From Maribacter polysiphoniae (GTDB lineage: Bacteria > Bacteroidota > Bacteroidia > Flavobacteriales > Flavobacteriaceae): a stretch of DNA of 64,000 bases. Made by a program: the position numbers and the translations under genes. Of the stretch, positions 45,980 through 56,336 are shown piece after piece. The first letter of the stretch is position 1. Every line of letters starts with the position of its first letter. The notes beneath the pieces are model-generated. The model made no database searches. It worked only from the letters and a program-made list of their open reading frames with translations, and was not told where the DNA came from. The stretch is from positions 1-64,000 of the forward strand of contig NZ_QGGQ01000012.1 in the NCBI RefSeq assembly GCF_003148665.1, given 5' to 3'.

Positions 45980-47272
45980 ATGAAACATCTTGTCTACCTA
46001 AGCAGTCTTTTAACGCTACTCTCTTGCGGGAATAACCAAAAAAAAGTGGGGGTTGATGGTGAAGATGCGGTCAAGGAAATCCATGATAAGGTCATTACGA
46101 TAGACACCCATAACGATATCAATGTCAATGATTTCACCAATGCAATCAATTATTCGCAAAGACTTGATACACAAGTAAATATACCAAAGATGGAAGAAGG
46201 TGGCTTGGATGTGTCCTGGCTTATTGTCTACACAGGTCAAGATTCATTGAACGCAGAAGGTTATGCCAAGGCAAAGGCAAACGCCATGGCCAAATTTGAT
46301 GCCATTCATAGGTTATGTGAGGAAATTGCCCCGGATAAGATCGAGTTGGCGTACACTTCAGATGATGTACGTAGAATTGTGGCATCTGGAAAAAAAGTGG
46401 CCATGATCGGTGTTGAAAATGCGTACCCTATAGGTGAAGATCTTTCTGAATTCGAAAACTATTATGATATGGGGGCCAGATACATATCCTTATCCCATAA
46501 TGGCCACAGCCAATTTTGTGACTCGAACACCGGGGAGGCTGATGGTGTATGGCTTCACAATGGTTTAAGTGAATTAGGCAGGAAAGCGGTTAAGGAAATG
46601 AACCGATTGGGCATTATGATCGACGTTTCACACCCGTCAAAGGAATCGATAATCCAGATGATCCAATTGTCCAAAGCACCTATTATCGCTTCCCACTCAT
46701 CGGCTAGGGCCCTTTGTGACCACAGTCGTAATTTGGATGATGAGCAACTCTTGATGATGAAAGAAAATGGAGGTGTGGTACAAACCGTTGCCTTTAGATC
46801 TTACCTGAATACCGAAAAGAACGATAAACGTACCTCCTATATGAAGAATATATATGCCCAAGTTGCGGATTCATTGGGGGTAGCTTGGTATGAAAGGTCC
46901 CAAATAAAGGATTTGACCGAAACCCAGAAAGAGGAGTTTTTCAGCAATTATCGGAAGGTAATGGATATTGGAACCGAATTGGCCAAAACCAAAACCGATG
47001 TTCCGGAAGATGTGAGTGTCGTCGATTTTGTGGATCATATCGATTATATGGTCGATTTAATAGGGATCGACCATGTGGGTATCAGTTCCGATTTTGATGG
47101 TGGGGGCGGAATCGAAGGATGGTCAGATGCCTCAGAGACCATGAATGTAACCGCAGAACTTGTAAAAAGGGGGTATTCCGAGGAAGCGATAGCAAAACTA
47201 TGGGGCGGTAATTTATTAAGGGTACTCGATCAAGTTCAGGAAGTTGCGATTGCGTTGAATAAAGAACAATAA
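45980..47272 (+). CDS. Membrane dipeptidase, M19 family, lipoprotein
   Basis: A 430-residue zinc dipeptidase with a lipobox (LLSC, Cys16). M19 motifs: DTHNDINVND (first zinc His and Asp), SLSHNGHS, MIDVSHPSKES and ASHSSARAL (zinc His), and GISSDFDGGGG at the C-terminal end of the barrel. The family hydrolyses dipeptides, including some with D-residues. The start at 45980 places the lipobox properly; an in-frame ATG lies 42 bp upstream. Transcribed alone. Confidence 0.93.
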   Translation: MKHLVYLSSLLTLLSCGNNQKKVGVDGEDAVKEIHDKVITIDTHNDINVNDFTNAINYSQRLDTQVNIPKMEEGGLDVSWLIVYTGQDSLNAEGYAKAKANAMAKFDAIHRLCEEIAPDKIELAYTSDDVRRIVASGKKVAMIGVENAYPIGEDLSEFENYYDMGARYISLSHNGHSQFCDSNTGEADGVWLHNGLSELGRKAVKEMNRLGIMIDVSHPSKESIIQMIQLSKAPIIASHSSARALCDHSRNLDDEQLLMMKENGGVVQTVAFRSYLNTEKNDKRTSYMKNIYAQVADSLGVAWYERSQIKDLTETQKEEFFSNYRKVMDIGTELAKTKTDVPEDVSVVDFVDHIDYMVDLIGIDHVGISSDFDGGGGIEGWSDASETMNVTAELVKRGYSEEAIAKLWGGNLLRVLDQVQEVAIALNKEQ

Positions 47273-47441
47273 TTTAAATTACACCTTTATATAAGGTAGG
47301 ATGGGCTACATTTTTACCCAATAGACAAAAGAAGGCTTCGTGTAGGTTAATTAGACGTATTTGTTAATTGAGACTAGGGAATCATTAGGACAATTCTTGT
47401 TAATTTTCGTGATAAGAATAAAAATAATGTAACATTCCCAT

Positions 47442-47449
47442 TATATTTG
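47442..47449 (+). promoter_or_regulatory. Candidate -7 promoter element
   Basis: TATATTTG matches TAnnTTTG, 34 bp before the ATG of the LolA-like gene. A TTG lies somewhat further upstream than the usual spacing, so the -33 element is uncertain. Confidence 0.5.
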
Positions 47450-47483
47450 ATACTAATCAAACAATAAAATAAAAACTCAAAGA

Positions 47484-48251
47484 ATGAAAACACTAAAACT
47501 ATGTATTGCAATATTAGCCATTACTTGTATTGCACCCTTAAGCGCACAAACCGCCGATGAGATCCTTGATAATTATTTCGAAAATATCGGTGGATTGGAT
47601 AAGCTTAAAAGTGTAGAGGGTATTAAGATGGTTGCAAAAATCAATCAACAGGGAATGGAAATTCCTTTGGAAATCCTACAATTTAGTGATGGTAAACAAA
47701 TGACCATTATCAACTTCCAAGGAAAAGAAATAAAGCAGGGTGTTTTTGATGGGGAAACTTTATGGAGCCACAATTTTATGACCATGAAACCAGAAAAAAG
47801 TGATGCAGAGGCTACGGCCAATTTTAAATTGAACTCCAATGACTTCCCTGATTCGTTTATAGATTATAAGGAAAAAGGGTATACCGTGGAATTATTGGGC
47901 AATGAAACCATAGATGGTACGGAGACCTTTAAAATAAAACTGACCAAGGAACCTATTACAGTAGACGGTAAAAAGGAAGAAGATGTATCATTTTATTATT
48001 TTGATACGGAGAACTTTGTGCCTATCGCCGTGCAATCCGAAGTTAAGTCAGGTCAGGCCAAAGGAATGGTACAAGAAGTGACCTTTAGTGATTATCAGGA
48101 AGTCGATGGACTGTATTTTCCTTTTTCAATGACCCAAGGGGTAAAAGGTCAACCCGGTAGTCCCTTAACCATAGAATCCATTGTCTTGAATCCCACAGTG
48201 GAAGAATCCTCCTTCACATTTCCAGAGGTGATGGCAGTAGAGGAAAAATAA
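47484..48251 (+). CDS. LolA-like outer-membrane-lipoprotein-sorting fold protein
   Basis: A 255-residue exported protein with a signal peptide ending PLSAQ. The mature part starts with ADEILDNYFENIGGLDKLKSV, the opening helix of the LolA/LolB-like family, and continues as an all-beta half barrel with an FYYFDTENFVPIAVQSE strand typical of Bacteroidota relatives (a YYFD...F...K pattern). These proteins bind hydrophobic ligands in the periplasm; this one is not the housekeeping LolA by length. It ends at a terminator 14 bp downstream. Confidence 0.78.
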   Translation: MKTLKLCIAILAITCIAPLSAQTADEILDNYFENIGGLDKLKSVEGIKMVAKINQQGMEIPLEILQFSDGKQMTIINFQGKEIKQGVFDGETLWSHNFMTMKPEKSDAEATANFKLNSNDFPDSFIDYKEKGYTVELLGNETIDGTETFKIKLTKEPITVDGKKEEDVSFYYFDTENFVPIAVQSEVKSGQAKGMVQEVTFSDYQEVDGLYFPFSMTQGVKGQPGSPLTIESIVLNPTVEESSFTFPEVMAVEEK

Positions 48252-48265
48252 TAACCACAACATTG

Positions 48266-48294
48266 AAAAGCCCTTTATTTAAGGGCTTTTTTTA
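48266..48294 (+). terminator. Rho-independent terminator after LolA-like gene
   Basis: AAAAGCCCTT pairs with AAGGGCTTTT across a TATT loop, followed by a run of T. It lies directly before the start of the BNR-repeat gene, so that gene needs its own promoter or read-through. Confidence 0.85.
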
Positions 48295-48311
48295 TCTAAA
48301 ACCATCTTTAA

Positions 48312-51300
48312 ATGAAACAACTATTATCCCTAGTGGCCCTTTGGGGCCTGGTCGGACTGTATTCAGTAAATGCACAAGACAAGAATAACGACGGTAAAGC
48401 CTTGTTCGGTGATATGACCGCTAGGCATATTGGTCCGGCCCTTATGAGCGGACGAATCAACGATGTGGAAGTGCATCCGACCAATAATAGGATAATTTAT
48501 GCAGGGACTGCAGGTGGTGGTGTATGGAAATCCAACGATGCGGGTTCTACCTTCAACCCAATTTTCGATGATTATTGCCAATCAATAGGGGCGGTAGCCT
48601 TAGACCCCAATGACCCGGATAACACTATATATGTAGGGACTGGGGAAACGTGGACCCGAAATAGTGTTTCCTTGGGTGATGGTTTGTATAAGTCGATAGA
48701 TGGAGGGGCCAATTGGAAAAAACTAGGATTCGACAAATCTGAACGTATCGCCAATATCATAGTCAATCCAAAAAATGCGAAGGAAGTTTATGTTGCCGTT
48801 TTGGGAGCACTTTGGGGCGATAGTGAAGAAAGGGGTGTCTATAAATCATTGGATGCGGGGGAAACTTGGAAAAAATTGTTATACGTAAATCCTAAAACCG
48901 GTTGTGCCGATTTGATCATGGACCCCATTGACCCCAATGTACTCTATGCCTCGATGTGGGAATTTAGACGTACGGGTTGGAGTTTCGAGTCAGGGGGTGA
49001 TAATAGTGCCTTATACAAATCAACTGATGGTGGTGCGACTTGGAACAAAATACACAACGGTTTTCCTTCCGGAAAATTAGGAAGATTGGGGATTGCCGTG
49101 GCTCCTTCGAATCCTAAAGTATTATATACCGTAATCGAGGCGGAAAAAGATGAACGTAAAGGCTTATATCGAAGTGATGACGCTGGAAATTCATGGAAAC
49201 AATTGAACAATGATTTTGGTATTACGGTTAGACCATTTTATTTTTCAAGGATTGTCGTAAATCCCCGTGATGAAAATGTGATTGTCAAGGGTGGCCTTAG
49301 TGGTTCTATCTCCAGGGATGGAGGAAAAACATTCAAGGCCCTTGGGAATATGCATAGCGACATTCATGATATCGCTTTTAGTATTAAGGATTCCGATATT
49401 ATGTACGTCGGTACCGATGGTGGTGTTTATCGTTCTTGGGATGGTGGTACCAATATGGAAATTGTGGAAAACCTTCCATTATCACAATTTTACCACATAA
49501 GTGTGGATAATGAAACCCCATACAATGTATATGGAGGCCTACAGGATAACGGTTCTTGGTATGGGCCCTCCTCCTCCCCAGGCGGCGTAGCGGCCCGGGA
49601 TTGGAATTCTGTGGGATATGGTGACGGCTTCCGGGTCTTAAAACATCCAACCAAAAATATTATCTATTCCGAAATGCAGGGTGCGGAGAATGTTTGGCGT
49701 ATTGATGTGGATAGAAACCTTACGAAAACCATTCAGCCCCTACCCTCCAAAGGTATTGCCAAACTGCGATTCAATTGGAATGCCCCTATGGCTATCAGTG
49801 TACATCAACCAGATCGCTTTTACATGGGAAGTCAATTCCTGCACAAATCGGAAGATATGGGGGATACTTGGAAAATCATCTCACCCGATTTAACCACGAA
49901 TGACCCTACCAAGCAGGCACAGGAGGATTCAGGAGGATTGTCCAAGGATAATTCCGGGGCAGAAAACCATACTACCATTTTTACAATAGCGGAATCACCT
50001 CTTGATGGGGATGTGATTTGGGTAGGTACGGATGATGGCAATGTTCAGGTAACCCAAGATGGAGGAAAATCATGGACAAATACCGTTGTGAATATTACCG
50101 GTCTTCCTAAAAACACATGGACATACCACATAGAAGCCAGTGTATTCAATAAGGGAACGGCCTATGCTGTTTTTGAGGGGCATACCCAAAATGATATGCA
50201 TCCTTACACCTATAAAACGACCGACTTTGGAAAAACCTGGAAGAGTATCATCACAGCGGATGTGGTTGGTATTGTCCGAAATATCCAAGAAGATTATGTA
50301 AATCCCGATTTATTGTTCCTAGGGACAGAATTTGGGCTGTATATCACCATGGATGGTGGAAAAAATTGGAAAAAATTCACCAATAACATGCCATCGGTAG
50401 CTGTTCATTATATTGAATTACAGAAAGAGACCAATGACTTGGTTATGGGTACCCACGGTAGGGGCGTCATCATTATTGACGATATTTCCCCACTTAGGGA
50501 AATCAACGAAGAAGTATTGAACAAGAACGTACATTTCTTTGCCAGCAAGCCTACCGTTATTCACGAAGAAAGTAGTTTTTCCGGCAATTTCGGAACAGAA
50601 ACACAATTCGTGGGGCGTAACAAAACCAAAGATGCCCAAATAAAGTATTTCCTTAAGAAAAGGCATACGTTTGGGAAAATGAATATGGAGATTCAGGATA
50701 TGGAAGGTAATACCGTTATTGAGTTGGGTCCTGGAAAATCGAAGGGAATCAATATTGTAAACTGGAACGGAAAAATAAAACAACCCAAAATTGCCAAGGG
50801 AAAGACATTTTCTTTCGGTGGATTTACGTCCCCATCCGTTCCTGCGGGTTCGTACAAAGCGGTTATGACCAAAGGAAAGGAAACCTTTGAACATACTTTT
50901 GAATTGATCTATGATACGAATTCCCCATTAACGGCCGAAGAAAGGGAATTTAAGAACAAGACCACCATGAAAATGTATGACATGACCCAGGAATTGGCCT
51001 ATCTGGTATATGAATTGGATGAAATGATAACCAAATCAGAGCTCGATAAGAATTCCAAAATGGCCGGTAAATTAATTGACCTCAAAGAAACTTTGGTCAT
51101 AACCACAGGTGATAATTATGTGGGTTCCGCCGAACCGCAATTGCGCGAAAAAATGGCCGATCTCTATAGTAAATTAGCCGATAACTATGATAAGCCAACA
51201 TCATCCGAGGTGGAAAACCTTAGTATCATCGCTGAAAAATTTGAAGCTGCAAAATTGGATTTCATAAAATTGAAGAAAAAGTTCAAGACCAAAGAACCCC

Positions 51301-51341
51301 TTGATATAATGACGTTTGAAGAATTCTTGGAGCACAATTAG
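48312..51341 (+). CDS. Secreted BNR/VPS10-like beta-propeller protein
   Basis: A 1009-residue exported protein with a signal peptide ending VNAQ. It contains many BNR/Asp-box and VPS10-like propeller repeats, such as YKSIDGGANWKKL, YKSLDAGETWKKL, YKSTDGGATWNKI and ITMDGGKNWKKF, over about 730 residues. A beta-sandwich and a helical C-terminal region follow. Bacteroidota genomes often carry such 1000-residue proteins annotated as WD40/YVTN/BNR-like or glycosyl hydrolase, but no catalytic site is defined. There is no type IX sorting domain at the C terminus. Confidence 0.85.
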   Translation: MKQLLSLVALWGLVGLYSVNAQDKNNDGKALFGDMTARHIGPALMSGRINDVEVHPTNNRIIYAGTAGGGVWKSNDAGSTFNPIFDDYCQSIGAVALDPNDPDNTIYVGTGETWTRNSVSLGDGLYKSIDGGANWKKLGFDKSERIANIIVNPKNAKEVYVAVLGALWGDSEERGVYKSLDAGETWKKLLYVNPKTGCADLIMDPIDPNVLYASMWEFRRTGWSFESGGDNSALYKSTDGGATWNKIHNGFPSGKLGRLGIAVAPSNPKVLYTVIEAEKDERKGLYRSDDAGNSWKQLNNDFGITVRPFYFSRIVVNPRDENVIVKGGLSGSISRDGGKTFKALGNMHSDIHDIAFSIKDSDIMYVGTDGGVYRSWDGGTNMEIVENLPLSQFYHISVDNETPYNVYGGLQDNGSWYGPSSSPGGVAARDWNSVGYGDGFRVLKHPTKNIIYSEMQGAENVWRIDVDRNLTKTIQPLPSKGIAKLRFNWNAPMAISVHQPDRFYMGSQFLHKSEDMGDTWKIISPDLTTNDPTKQAQEDSGGLSKDNSGAENHTTIFTIAESPLDGDVIWVGTDDGNVQVTQDGGKSWTNTVVNITGLPKNTWTYHIEASVFNKGTAYAVFEGHTQNDMHPYTYKTTDFGKTWKSIITADVVGIVRNIQEDYVNPDLLFLGTEFGLYITMDGGKNWKKFTNNMPSVAVHYIELQKETNDLVMGTHGRGVIIIDDISPLREINEEVLNKNVHFFASKPTVIHEESSFSGNFGTETQFVGRNKTKDAQIKYFLKKRHTFGKMNMEIQDMEGNTVIELGPGKSKGINIVNWNGKIKQPKIAKGKTFSFGGFTSPSVPAGSYKAVMTKGKETFEHTFELIYDTNSPLTAEEREFKNKTTMKMYDMTQELAYLVYELDEMITKSELDKNSKMAGKLIDLKETLVITTGDNYVGSAEPQLREKMADLYSKLADNYDKPTSSEVENLSIIAEKFEAAKLDFIKLKKKFKTKEPLDIMTFEEFLEHN

Positions 51342-51358
51342 CAGAACGTATCATATTA

Positions 51359-51393
51359 AAAAGGTCATTGGTTGTTTACCAATGACCTTTTTT
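51359..51393 (+). terminator. Rho-independent terminator after BNR-repeat gene
   Basis: AAGGTCATTGG pairs with CCAATGACCTT around a 7-base loop, followed by six T. An in-frame 53-codon extension of the next gene would run through this hairpin, which argues for that gene's later start. Confidence 0.9.
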
Positions 51394-51474
51394 GTTTATA
51401 ACCCCGTTAAAAACTTAAACAAGGGGAGTGCGAAGAAGATATTGAAACAGGTATCTTTATTAAAACTTCGGAAC

Positions 51475-51885
51475 ATGAGTGACAGGTCCCATAATCTTTT
51501 GCGTATACGGCCACAGGTTTTGTCGGCTAAAGTGAATCCATCAATGAGTACTGATGAACAATTCCAGAACCGAACCATGCGTCCTATAATTAAACTTCAG
51601 AACGATCTTTTACTGGCTGTTTTTCAAAACTATATCATCAAACACAAAAATAGGTACCATGAACTAAGTTTGGAGAATAAGTTGCTCTATATCGAAAATT
51701 CCATCCATAAGGATATTAAATTCCGGAATTCCCTAAAAGGGATGATCATTGGTCAATTTACGGTTGAAGAATATGAAGGTTACATAAAAAATTCCTCGGC
51801 CCTCAACAAACGCATGATGCATATGGTCATCGAACGTATTAAAAGCCAAATGCAGGTTTTTGAGATCCCTACCTTAGTCCAATAG
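51475..51885 (+). CDS. Conserved flavobacterial protein of unknown function
   Basis: A 136-residue soluble protein. From the ATG at 51475 it reads MSDRSHNLLRIRPQVLSAK, then MSTDEQFQNRTMRPIIKLQN and a C-terminal half with DIKFRNSLKGMIIGQFT and SSALNKRMMHMV. I recall close relatives being widespread in Flavobacteriia and at times labelled glyoxalase, but there is no glyoxalase metal site here. Helical content is high. Its 3' end overlaps the converging DUF2461 gene by 12 bp. Confidence 0.72.
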   Translation: MSDRSHNLLRIRPQVLSAKVNPSMSTDEQFQNRTMRPIIKLQNDLLLAVFQNYIIKHKNRYHELSLENKLLYIENSIHKDIKFRNSLKGMIIGQFTVEEYEGYIKNSSALNKRMMHMVIERIKSQMQVFEIPTLVQ

Positions 51886-52554
51886 CGATTCCCCGTTGAG
51901 ATTGGTTGTTAAAATATCACTCATTAGGTCAAAATAAGGACGGATAACCTTAAACGATTCATCCACCGTATTGACAAAATCCTTTGAAAGTACTTCCTTA
52001 TCCGTAAATTTTCGGATAAAAATGAATTGTTTCTTTCTGATCAGGGCTATATCCAGATGCTCCTTATCAAACCCTTTTGGAGCCGTTTTCAACTCCTCAC
52101 CTACTAGATTTCCCCAGATTCCTTTAAATTTTGGTTCATAAATCACTGCTTTGAATTCCTCGGCATCCAATTCCAATTCTTTTCGAATACGCAATAGGTC
52201 CTCCTTCTCGGGGTTCCAGAATCCTGTGGCAATTAAACTTCCCCCAGGGGCTATATGTACATAATATCCACCTCGTAATCTTGCCCCTGCCCTAGCGTAT
52301 GAACCGGCCAAATGTGTTTTATACGGTGTTTTGTTCTTTGAAAAACGGACATCCCTATAAATACGGAACATTTTCATCTTTTCAATATCATCATGCTGTT
52401 TCATTTTTTCCATAAGGACACCTAAAACATCCTTTACGCTGGACTGCAGTGCTTTAAACCTGTCTTTGTTTTCGGTAAACCATTCCCTCGTGTTGTTTTG
52501 CTCCAACTCCTTTAAGAATAAAAACACTTCTTTAGTAATTACTGCGTTTTGCAT
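51874..52554 (-). CDS. DUF2461 family protein
   Basis: A 226-residue protein with the family pattern FLKELEQNNTREWFTENKDRF near the start, MKMFRIYRDVRFSKNKTPYKTH in the middle and GGYYVHIAPGGSLIATGFW after it. The N-terminal NNxxEWF and RDxRFSxxKxPYK motifs define DUF2461 (TIGR02453). The biochemical role is unknown. It is convergent with the gene at 51475. Confidence 0.88.
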   Translation of the reverse strand: MQNAVITKEVFLFLKELEQNNTREWFTENKDRFKALQSSVKDVLGVLMEKMKQHDDIEKMKMFRIYRDVRFSKNKTPYKTHLAGSYARAGARLRGGYYVHIAPGGSLIATGFWNPEKEDLLRIRKELELDAEEFKAVIYEPKFKGIWGNLVGEELKTAPKGFDKEHLDIALIRKKQFIFIRKFTDKEVLSKDFVNTVDESFKVIRPYFDLMSDILTTNLNGESLLD

Positions 52555-52649
52555 ACGACTTATCTGGGGTTATTTTAAGCTAAAGTTAACCAAATGGAAC
52601 AAACTCCTTTTAAAATAATGATTAATTTAGATTTCGAAATCAACACCGA

Positions 52650-53441
52650 ATGGACCAGCAATCAGTAATCGATAAAATAAAACAGCACAAAAAACAACCC
52701 AATCTAAGGTTTGCCTTAAAGGAAAAGGTTGAATTGTTCACCAATAAACTGTTTTATACCCTTTTTGATATAGATACCCCTGTTGAAGGGAATTTAAAAA
52801 TCTTGAAAACCGATTTTGAGGAATTGGCCAAATTGGCTTGTTGGGAATGTGAGAATCCATGTAGTAAGATATGGCAAGGCTATTTGGAATCCTTACCAAA
52901 TGTGCTTGAAAGCCTTAACCTGGATGCTGAGGCAATCGTTGATTGCGACCCTGCCTCCATGTCCATAGAAGAGGTTTATATGGCATATCCTGGGTTTTAT
53001 GCCATCGCTATATACAGATTGGCCCATGAGCTATATCAATTGGGTTTTCCGCTGGTACCGAGATTGATGACCGAATATGCCCATAGTAAAACGGGCGTTG
53101 ATATCAATCCGGGTGCCCATATTGGCAAGTCATTCTTTATTGACCACGCCACAGGGGTTGTCATAGGCGAATCGGCCATAATAATGGACAATGTAAAGAT
53201 ATATCAGGGGGTTACCCTTGGGGCTTTGTATGTTGCCAAGGATTTAAAGAAAACAAAAAGACACCCGACCATTGAGGACAACGTCACTATATATGCCAAT
53301 GCTACCATACTTGGTGGCGAAACAATTATAGGGGCCAACAGTGTCATTGGCGGTAATGCTTGGGTAACATCCTCGGTACCCCCGAACTCAACGGTCTTGA
53401 ACACACCAATAATCAAAATCAAAACAGCTACAAATGTCTAA
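52650..53441 (+). CDS. cysE: Serine O-acetyltransferase
   Basis: A 263-residue enzyme that acetylates L-serine with acetyl-CoA, the first committed step of cysteine synthesis. A helical N-terminal domain is followed by a left-handed beta-helix of hexapeptide repeats; the catalytic region reads [18 protein letters not shown] (active-site His in IDHATG) and GVTLGALY. The C-terminal tail ends in Val rather than the usual Ile, though Ile-rich ([13 protein letters not shown]). It overlaps the cysteine synthase gene by 8 bp, so the two enzymes are coupled in synthesis and probably form the cysteine synthase complex. Confidence 0.92.
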   Translation: MDQQSVIDKIKQHKKQPNLRFALKEKVELFTNKLFYTLFDIDTPVEGNLKILKTDFEELAKLACWECENPCSKIWQGYLESLPNVLESLNLDAEAIVDCDPASMSIEEVYMAYPGFYAIAIYRLAHELYQLGFPLVPRLMTEYAHSKTGVDINPGAHIGKSFFIDHATGVVIGESAIIMDNVKIYQGVTLGALYVAKDLKKTKRHPTIEDNVTIYANATILGGETIIGANSVIGGNAWVTSSVPPNSTVLNTPIIKIKTATNV

Positions 53442-54318
53442 GAGTATACTCGACACTATTGGAAATACCCCTCTTATTGCATCACAGGTCCTGAATACAA
53501 ATCCCAATGTAAAACTGCTTTTTAAAATGGAGGGTCACAACCCCGGTGGTAGTGTAAAGGATAGGGCAGCTTATAATATGATAAATGCCGGGTTGGAAAA
53601 AGGTACCATCACCAAGGATTCCAAGCTTATTGAAGCCACAAGTGGTAATACGGGCATTGCCTTGGCCCTGATAGCGGGTATTTACGGACTCAATATAGAA
53701 CTGGTCATGCCAGAGAACTCTACCAAGGAGCGGGTGCAGACCATGCGCGCATATGGTGCCAAGGTTACACTTACCCCTTCAGATGTAGGGATTGAAGGCG
53801 CAAGGGATTATGCCGAGGCCAAGGTAAAGAATGAGGGCTATATTATGTTGAACCAATTTTCCAATGAGGACAATTGGAAAGCCCATTATAAAACGACTGG
53901 ACCGGAAATATGGAATGATACGGAAGGGGAAATCACCCATTTTGTGTCATCGATGGGGACCACAGGAACAATTATGGGGACCTCTACGTATTTAAAGGAA
54001 CAAAATGAAAACATACAGATTGTCGGGGTACAGCCTACTGATGGTTCCAGTATTCCGGGCATACGCAAATGGCCCGAAGCCTACCTGCCCAAAATATTCG
54101 ACGCAGATAAAGTTGATCAGGTCATTGAGATAAGTACCGAAGAAGCTCGGGAAATGGCTAGAAAACTGGCCAAAGAAGAAGGTATTTTTGCAGGGATGAG
54201 CAGTGGCGGCGCTACAATGGCCGCATTGAAATTAGCGGCCACCTTGGATAAAGGAACCATCGTATCTATCATTTGTGATCGAGGAGACAGATATCTTTCC
54301 TCCGATTTGTTCGATTAA
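53434..54318 (+). CDS. cysM: Cysteine synthase (O-acetylserine sulfhydrylase)
   Basis: A 294-residue PLP enzyme that replaces the acetyl group of O-acetylserine with sulfide. The PLP lysine is K42 in [19 protein letters not shown] is the substrate loop; [11 protein letters not shown] binds the PLP phosphate; GMSSGG and CDRGDRYLS lie at the C-terminal end. The compact length and the [12 protein letters not shown] sequence are closer to CysM than to CysK, though the isozyme call is not certain. It directly follows cysE. Confidence 0.9.
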   Translation: MSKSILDTIGNTPLIASQVLNTNPNVKLLFKMEGHNPGGSVKDRAAYNMINAGLEKGTITKDSKLIEATSGNTGIALALIAGIYGLNIELVMPENSTKERVQTMRAYGAKVTLTPSDVGIEGARDYAEAKVKNEGYIMLNQFSNEDNWKAHYKTTGPEIWNDTEGEITHFVSSMGTTGTIMGTSTYLKEQNENIQIVGVQPTDGSSIPGIRKWPEAYLPKIFDADKVDQVIEISTEEAREMARKLAKEEGIFAGMSSGGATMAALKLAATLDKGTIVSIICDRGDRYLSSDLFD

Positions 54319-54334
54319 AGTGAAAGTATCCGGG

Positions 54335-55414
54335 TTATAGCCAATTTTTCTTTTTGAAAAAGAATACCATCCCGATAAATACCACAATCATGATGCCCCA
54401 AATGAGGAAATAACCATATTTCCAATGTAGTTCGGGCATATGTGCAAAGTTCATTCCGTAGATACCGGCAATAAAAGTCAATGGAATAAAAATAGAGGAC
54501 ATAATCGTGAGGACCTTCATGACCTCATTCATCTTGTTGCTCATATTGCTCATGTACATTTCCATTAGACTCATGGCCATTTCACGATAAATCTGCAAAC
54601 TCTCGTTAATTTCATAGGAGTGATCAAGGGCATCCCTTAGAAAAAATTTGGTATCCTTACTAATGAGCGGATTTTCAGAATCGATCAATCGGCCTACAAG
54701 TTCTTTTACCGGGAAAATCCATTGTCTTATTTTAAGGACTTCCTTTTTTAACTGTTGTATGTTACGGGCTACCTCAGGGGTGGGATTTTCATAGAGCTCA
54801 TCTTCCAAGGTTTCGATCTTGTGGCTAATGTGTTCCAAAACGACAAAGTAATTGTCTATGATGGAATCCAATAGGGCAAAAAACAAATAATCGGTGTCTT
54901 TGGTTCTTATCCGTCCCGATTTGGCACTTATTCTATCCCTGACCCCATTAAAAACATCATAATCAAGTTCTTGAAAGACCAATACACAATTTTGCATGAG
55001 CACCATGGCGACATGTTCTCCGATCAATTCATTGTTGTCATTGATGTAGACCATTCTGAATGTCCCAAAAATATAATCCTCGTATTCGTCGATTTTCGGA
55101 CGTTGTTGGGTATTTACGATGTCCTCGAGAATCAATGGATTCAAACCAAAGTGGAAACCTACCTTTTCAATAAAAGACTCATCACTTAAACCTACGATAT
55201 TGACCCATGAGGTTGTAGGGGTATCCTTATGGGCGACAATTTGTCCAACATCCCCCGGATAATGGATTTTATGAAGGCTATCGGTATACTCAATAATGGT
55301 GACTTTGGTCTCAGCGGCTTCCCGATGCCCCATATAGGTTATCGTTCCAGGGGCTTTACCAACTTTTTTATGTCTTTTGAATTGTCTTTTTAAAACGTCC
55401 TTCTTTTTGGCCAT
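54335..55414 (-). CDS. corA: CorA-family magnesium/cobalt transporter
   Basis: A 359-residue inner-membrane ion channel. The cytoplasmic domain (about 1-290) is followed by two transmembrane helices at the C terminus. The first (VLTIMSSIFIPLTFIAGIYG) ends in the signature GMNF selectivity loop, then PELHWKYGYFLIW leads into the second helix and a KKKNWL tail. The pattern is that of CorA pentamers carrying Mg2+ and Co2+. Converges on cysM with a 16-bp gap. Confidence 0.93.
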   Translation of the reverse strand: MAKKKDVLKRQFKRHKKVGKAPGTITYMGHREAAETKVTIIEYTDSLHKIHYPGDVGQIVAHKDTPTTSWVNIVGLSDESFIEKVGFHFGLNPLILEDIVNTQQRPKIDEYEDYIFGTFRMVYINDNNELIGEHVAMVLMQNCVLVFQELDYDVFNGVRDRISAKSGRIRTKDTDYLFFALLDSIIDNYFVVLEHISHKIETLEDELYENPTPEVARNIQQLKKEVLKIRQWIFPVKELVGRLIDSENPLISKDTKFFLRDALDHSYEINESLQIYREMAMSLMEMYMSNMSNKMNEVMKVLTIMSSIFIPLTFIAGIYGMNFAHMPELHWKYGYFLIWGIMIVVFIGMVFFFKKKNWL

Positions 55415-55461
55415 GTAGCGATATTTATATAAATATACTAAAAGAAATAGAGGTCTTTCCT

Positions 55462-56247
55462 TTATTTGAATTCTATGCTATTCAATAACAGTCCTGACCC
55501 AGGGGCGACAGTTGTCAGCTTTAAGGAACCAGGGGTGGAAAGGGAATCTTCAATATCATTCAATGACAACTCCCCTTTTCCCAATTGGATCAAGGCTCCC
55601 ATGATCATTCGTATCTGATATCTCATGAATCCTTTCCCTTTTATGTGAAGTGCATAGGATTTTTCAGGAAAAAAATTGGCCTTAAAAAGGGTGTTTTCCC
55701 GAATCTCACACACATCTATTGTCCGTAATCGTTGTTTGTTTTTTTGGGCCTTCACCGTGTAGGAGGTGAAATCATGGGAACCCACAAAAAAAGATGTGGC
55801 CTTGACCATGGCCTGCAAATCCAAATTTTCAAGGATATTTGTGATAAACGGTGCACTGAAAGGGTGGTTCTTTGAACCGAAAGAAAAAAGATAAATGTAT
55901 TCCTTGGTTTTAGGATCTTTAATGATGTTAAAGGATTCATCTACTTGCTTGATTCCTGTCACCCTAATATCGGAAGGTAAATTTTCATTGAAAAGTTCCA
56001 AGAAAACAGCATGGTCCTTAATAGGTACATCGTTTATGAAAAGCTCAAATGCCGCATCCAAGGCAGAGACCTTTGAGTCCGTCCGTCCGGCACCCAATAT
56101 CTTGAACTGAACATTGGGCATAATAAACTTTAGGGTCTTGGTGATCATACCCTCGATGGTTTTTTGTCCGGGCTGTTTTTGCCAACCACTGAACCTAAAA
56201 CCCAAATATTGGACATTGATCAAATAGTAAAACCGTTGCTGCCTCAT
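55462..56247 (-). CDS. truA: tRNA pseudouridine(38-40) synthase TruA
   Basis: A 261-residue pseudouridine synthase that modifies uridines 38-40 in the tRNA anticodon arm. It has the N-terminal NVQYLGFRFSGWQKQPGQKTIEG strand-helix (written in parts here), the catalytic Asp in GAGRTDSKVSAL, FNENLPSDIRV and MRYQIRMIMGALIQLGKG at the C-terminal domain. The Ser after the catalytic TD replaces the more usual Ala/Gly. It lies just upstream of corA in the same direction with a 47-bp gap. Confidence 0.93.
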   Translation of the reverse strand: MRQQRFYYLINVQYLGFRFSGWQKQPGQKTIEGMITKTLKFIMPNVQFKILGAGRTDSKVSALDAAFELFINDVPIKDHAVFLELFNENLPSDIRVTGIKQVDESFNIIKDPKTKEYIYLFSFGSKNHPFSAPFITNILENLDLQAMVKATSFFVGSHDFTSYTVKAQKNKQRLRTIDVCEIRENTLFKANFFPEKSYALHIKGKGFMRYQIRMIMGALIQLGKGELSLNDIEDSLSTPGSLKLTTVAPGSGLLLNSIEFK

Positions 56248-56336
56248 TGGTGAATTATTTGCCCCAAAATTACAGCTTAATTACAATTGCCATAATTTTT
56301 GTATTTTAATTACGTAAACAACTAAACAAAAATAAT